6,754 nucleotides of DNA from assembly GCA_021823365.1 (NCBI GenBank), contig JAKAOD010000169.1, forward strand, positions 1-6,754, read 5' to 3'. The stretch's first letter is position 1; every line of letters begins with the position of its first letter. Below, piece after piece: positions 6,754-6,754 of the stretch. Both the position numbers and the translations under genes were made by a program. The DNA comes from Actinomycetes bacterium. GTDB taxonomy: Bacteria > Actinomycetota > Acidimicrobiia > Acidimicrobiales > Bog-793. A model generated the notes under the pieces. That model was not told the DNA's origin, searched no databases, and saw only the letters and a list, made by a program, of their open reading frames with translations.

Positions 6754-6754
6754 G
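6689..6754 (+). repeat. 11-bp direct repeat at the window end
   Basis: AGCGCCAGATG occurs at 6689-6699 and again at 6744-6754, the last bases of the window. The copies are in different reading frames of the candidate transposase tail, so protein repetition does not explain them. They may belong to insertion-sequence end structure or be chance. Confidence 0.5.

Noticed and set aside
6655..6754. Annotating the open frame after ilvB as ilvN
   Set aside because: Position and coupling signals fit, but the 33 visible codons show none of the IlvN ACT-domain start, and a transposase-like frame occupies the other strand.

Overview
The window is very GC-rich DNA with almost exclusively G/C-ending codons, and nearly all of it is coding on the + strand. 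It looks like a chromosomal housekeeping segment from a high-GC actinobacterium. The gat-to-ilv gene order, the frequent GTG starts and the apparently leaderless transcripts fit Actinomycetota. I would guess Acidimicrobiia or a relative, but that placement is inference only.

Layout. Positions 2-613 hold the 3' part of gatA. It overlaps gatB (610-2058) through a GTGA junction. These encode the A and B subunits of the tRNA-dependent amidotransferase GatCAB, which makes Gln-tRNA(Gln) and/or Asn-tRNA(Asn). An NAD-type short-chain dehydrogenase (2074-2838) follows 15 bases after gatB. Next is ilvD (2874-4583, dihydroxy-acid dehydratase), preceded by a -10-like TAGGCT placed as expected for a leaderless mRNA. 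A 311-base gap follows, then ilvB (4895-6658, catalytic subunit of acetohydroxyacid synthase). IlvB and IlvD catalyse the first and third common steps of valine/isoleucine synthesis.

The most informative region is the ilvB leader (about 4660-4894). A -35/-10 pair with a 17-bp spacer lies just upstream of a tiny GTG-started reading frame (4700-4735) that encodes MTDRSLVVLIV, ending in six consecutive Leu/Val/Ile codons. A strong hairpin starts at the leader stop codon. A terminator-like hairpin with a GAAA loop follows (4766-4789), then a 9-bp perfect hairpin, and finally a good Shine-Dalgarno before ilvB. This is the arrangement of a ribosome-mediated transcription attenuator that senses branched-chain aminoacyl-tRNA supply.

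At the right edge, ilvB ends in a Shine-Dalgarno plus ATGA overlap, the usual coupling to ilvN (regulatory subunit). The sequence beyond does not read as IlvN. The opposite strand instead carries 27 codons that resemble the C-terminus of an IS110-type transposase, running off the window. An insertion sequence may therefore sit at the ilvB-ilvN junction. The window ends too soon to prove it. No CRISPR array, rRNA or tRNA gene was recognised. The remainder is conventional core metabolism.
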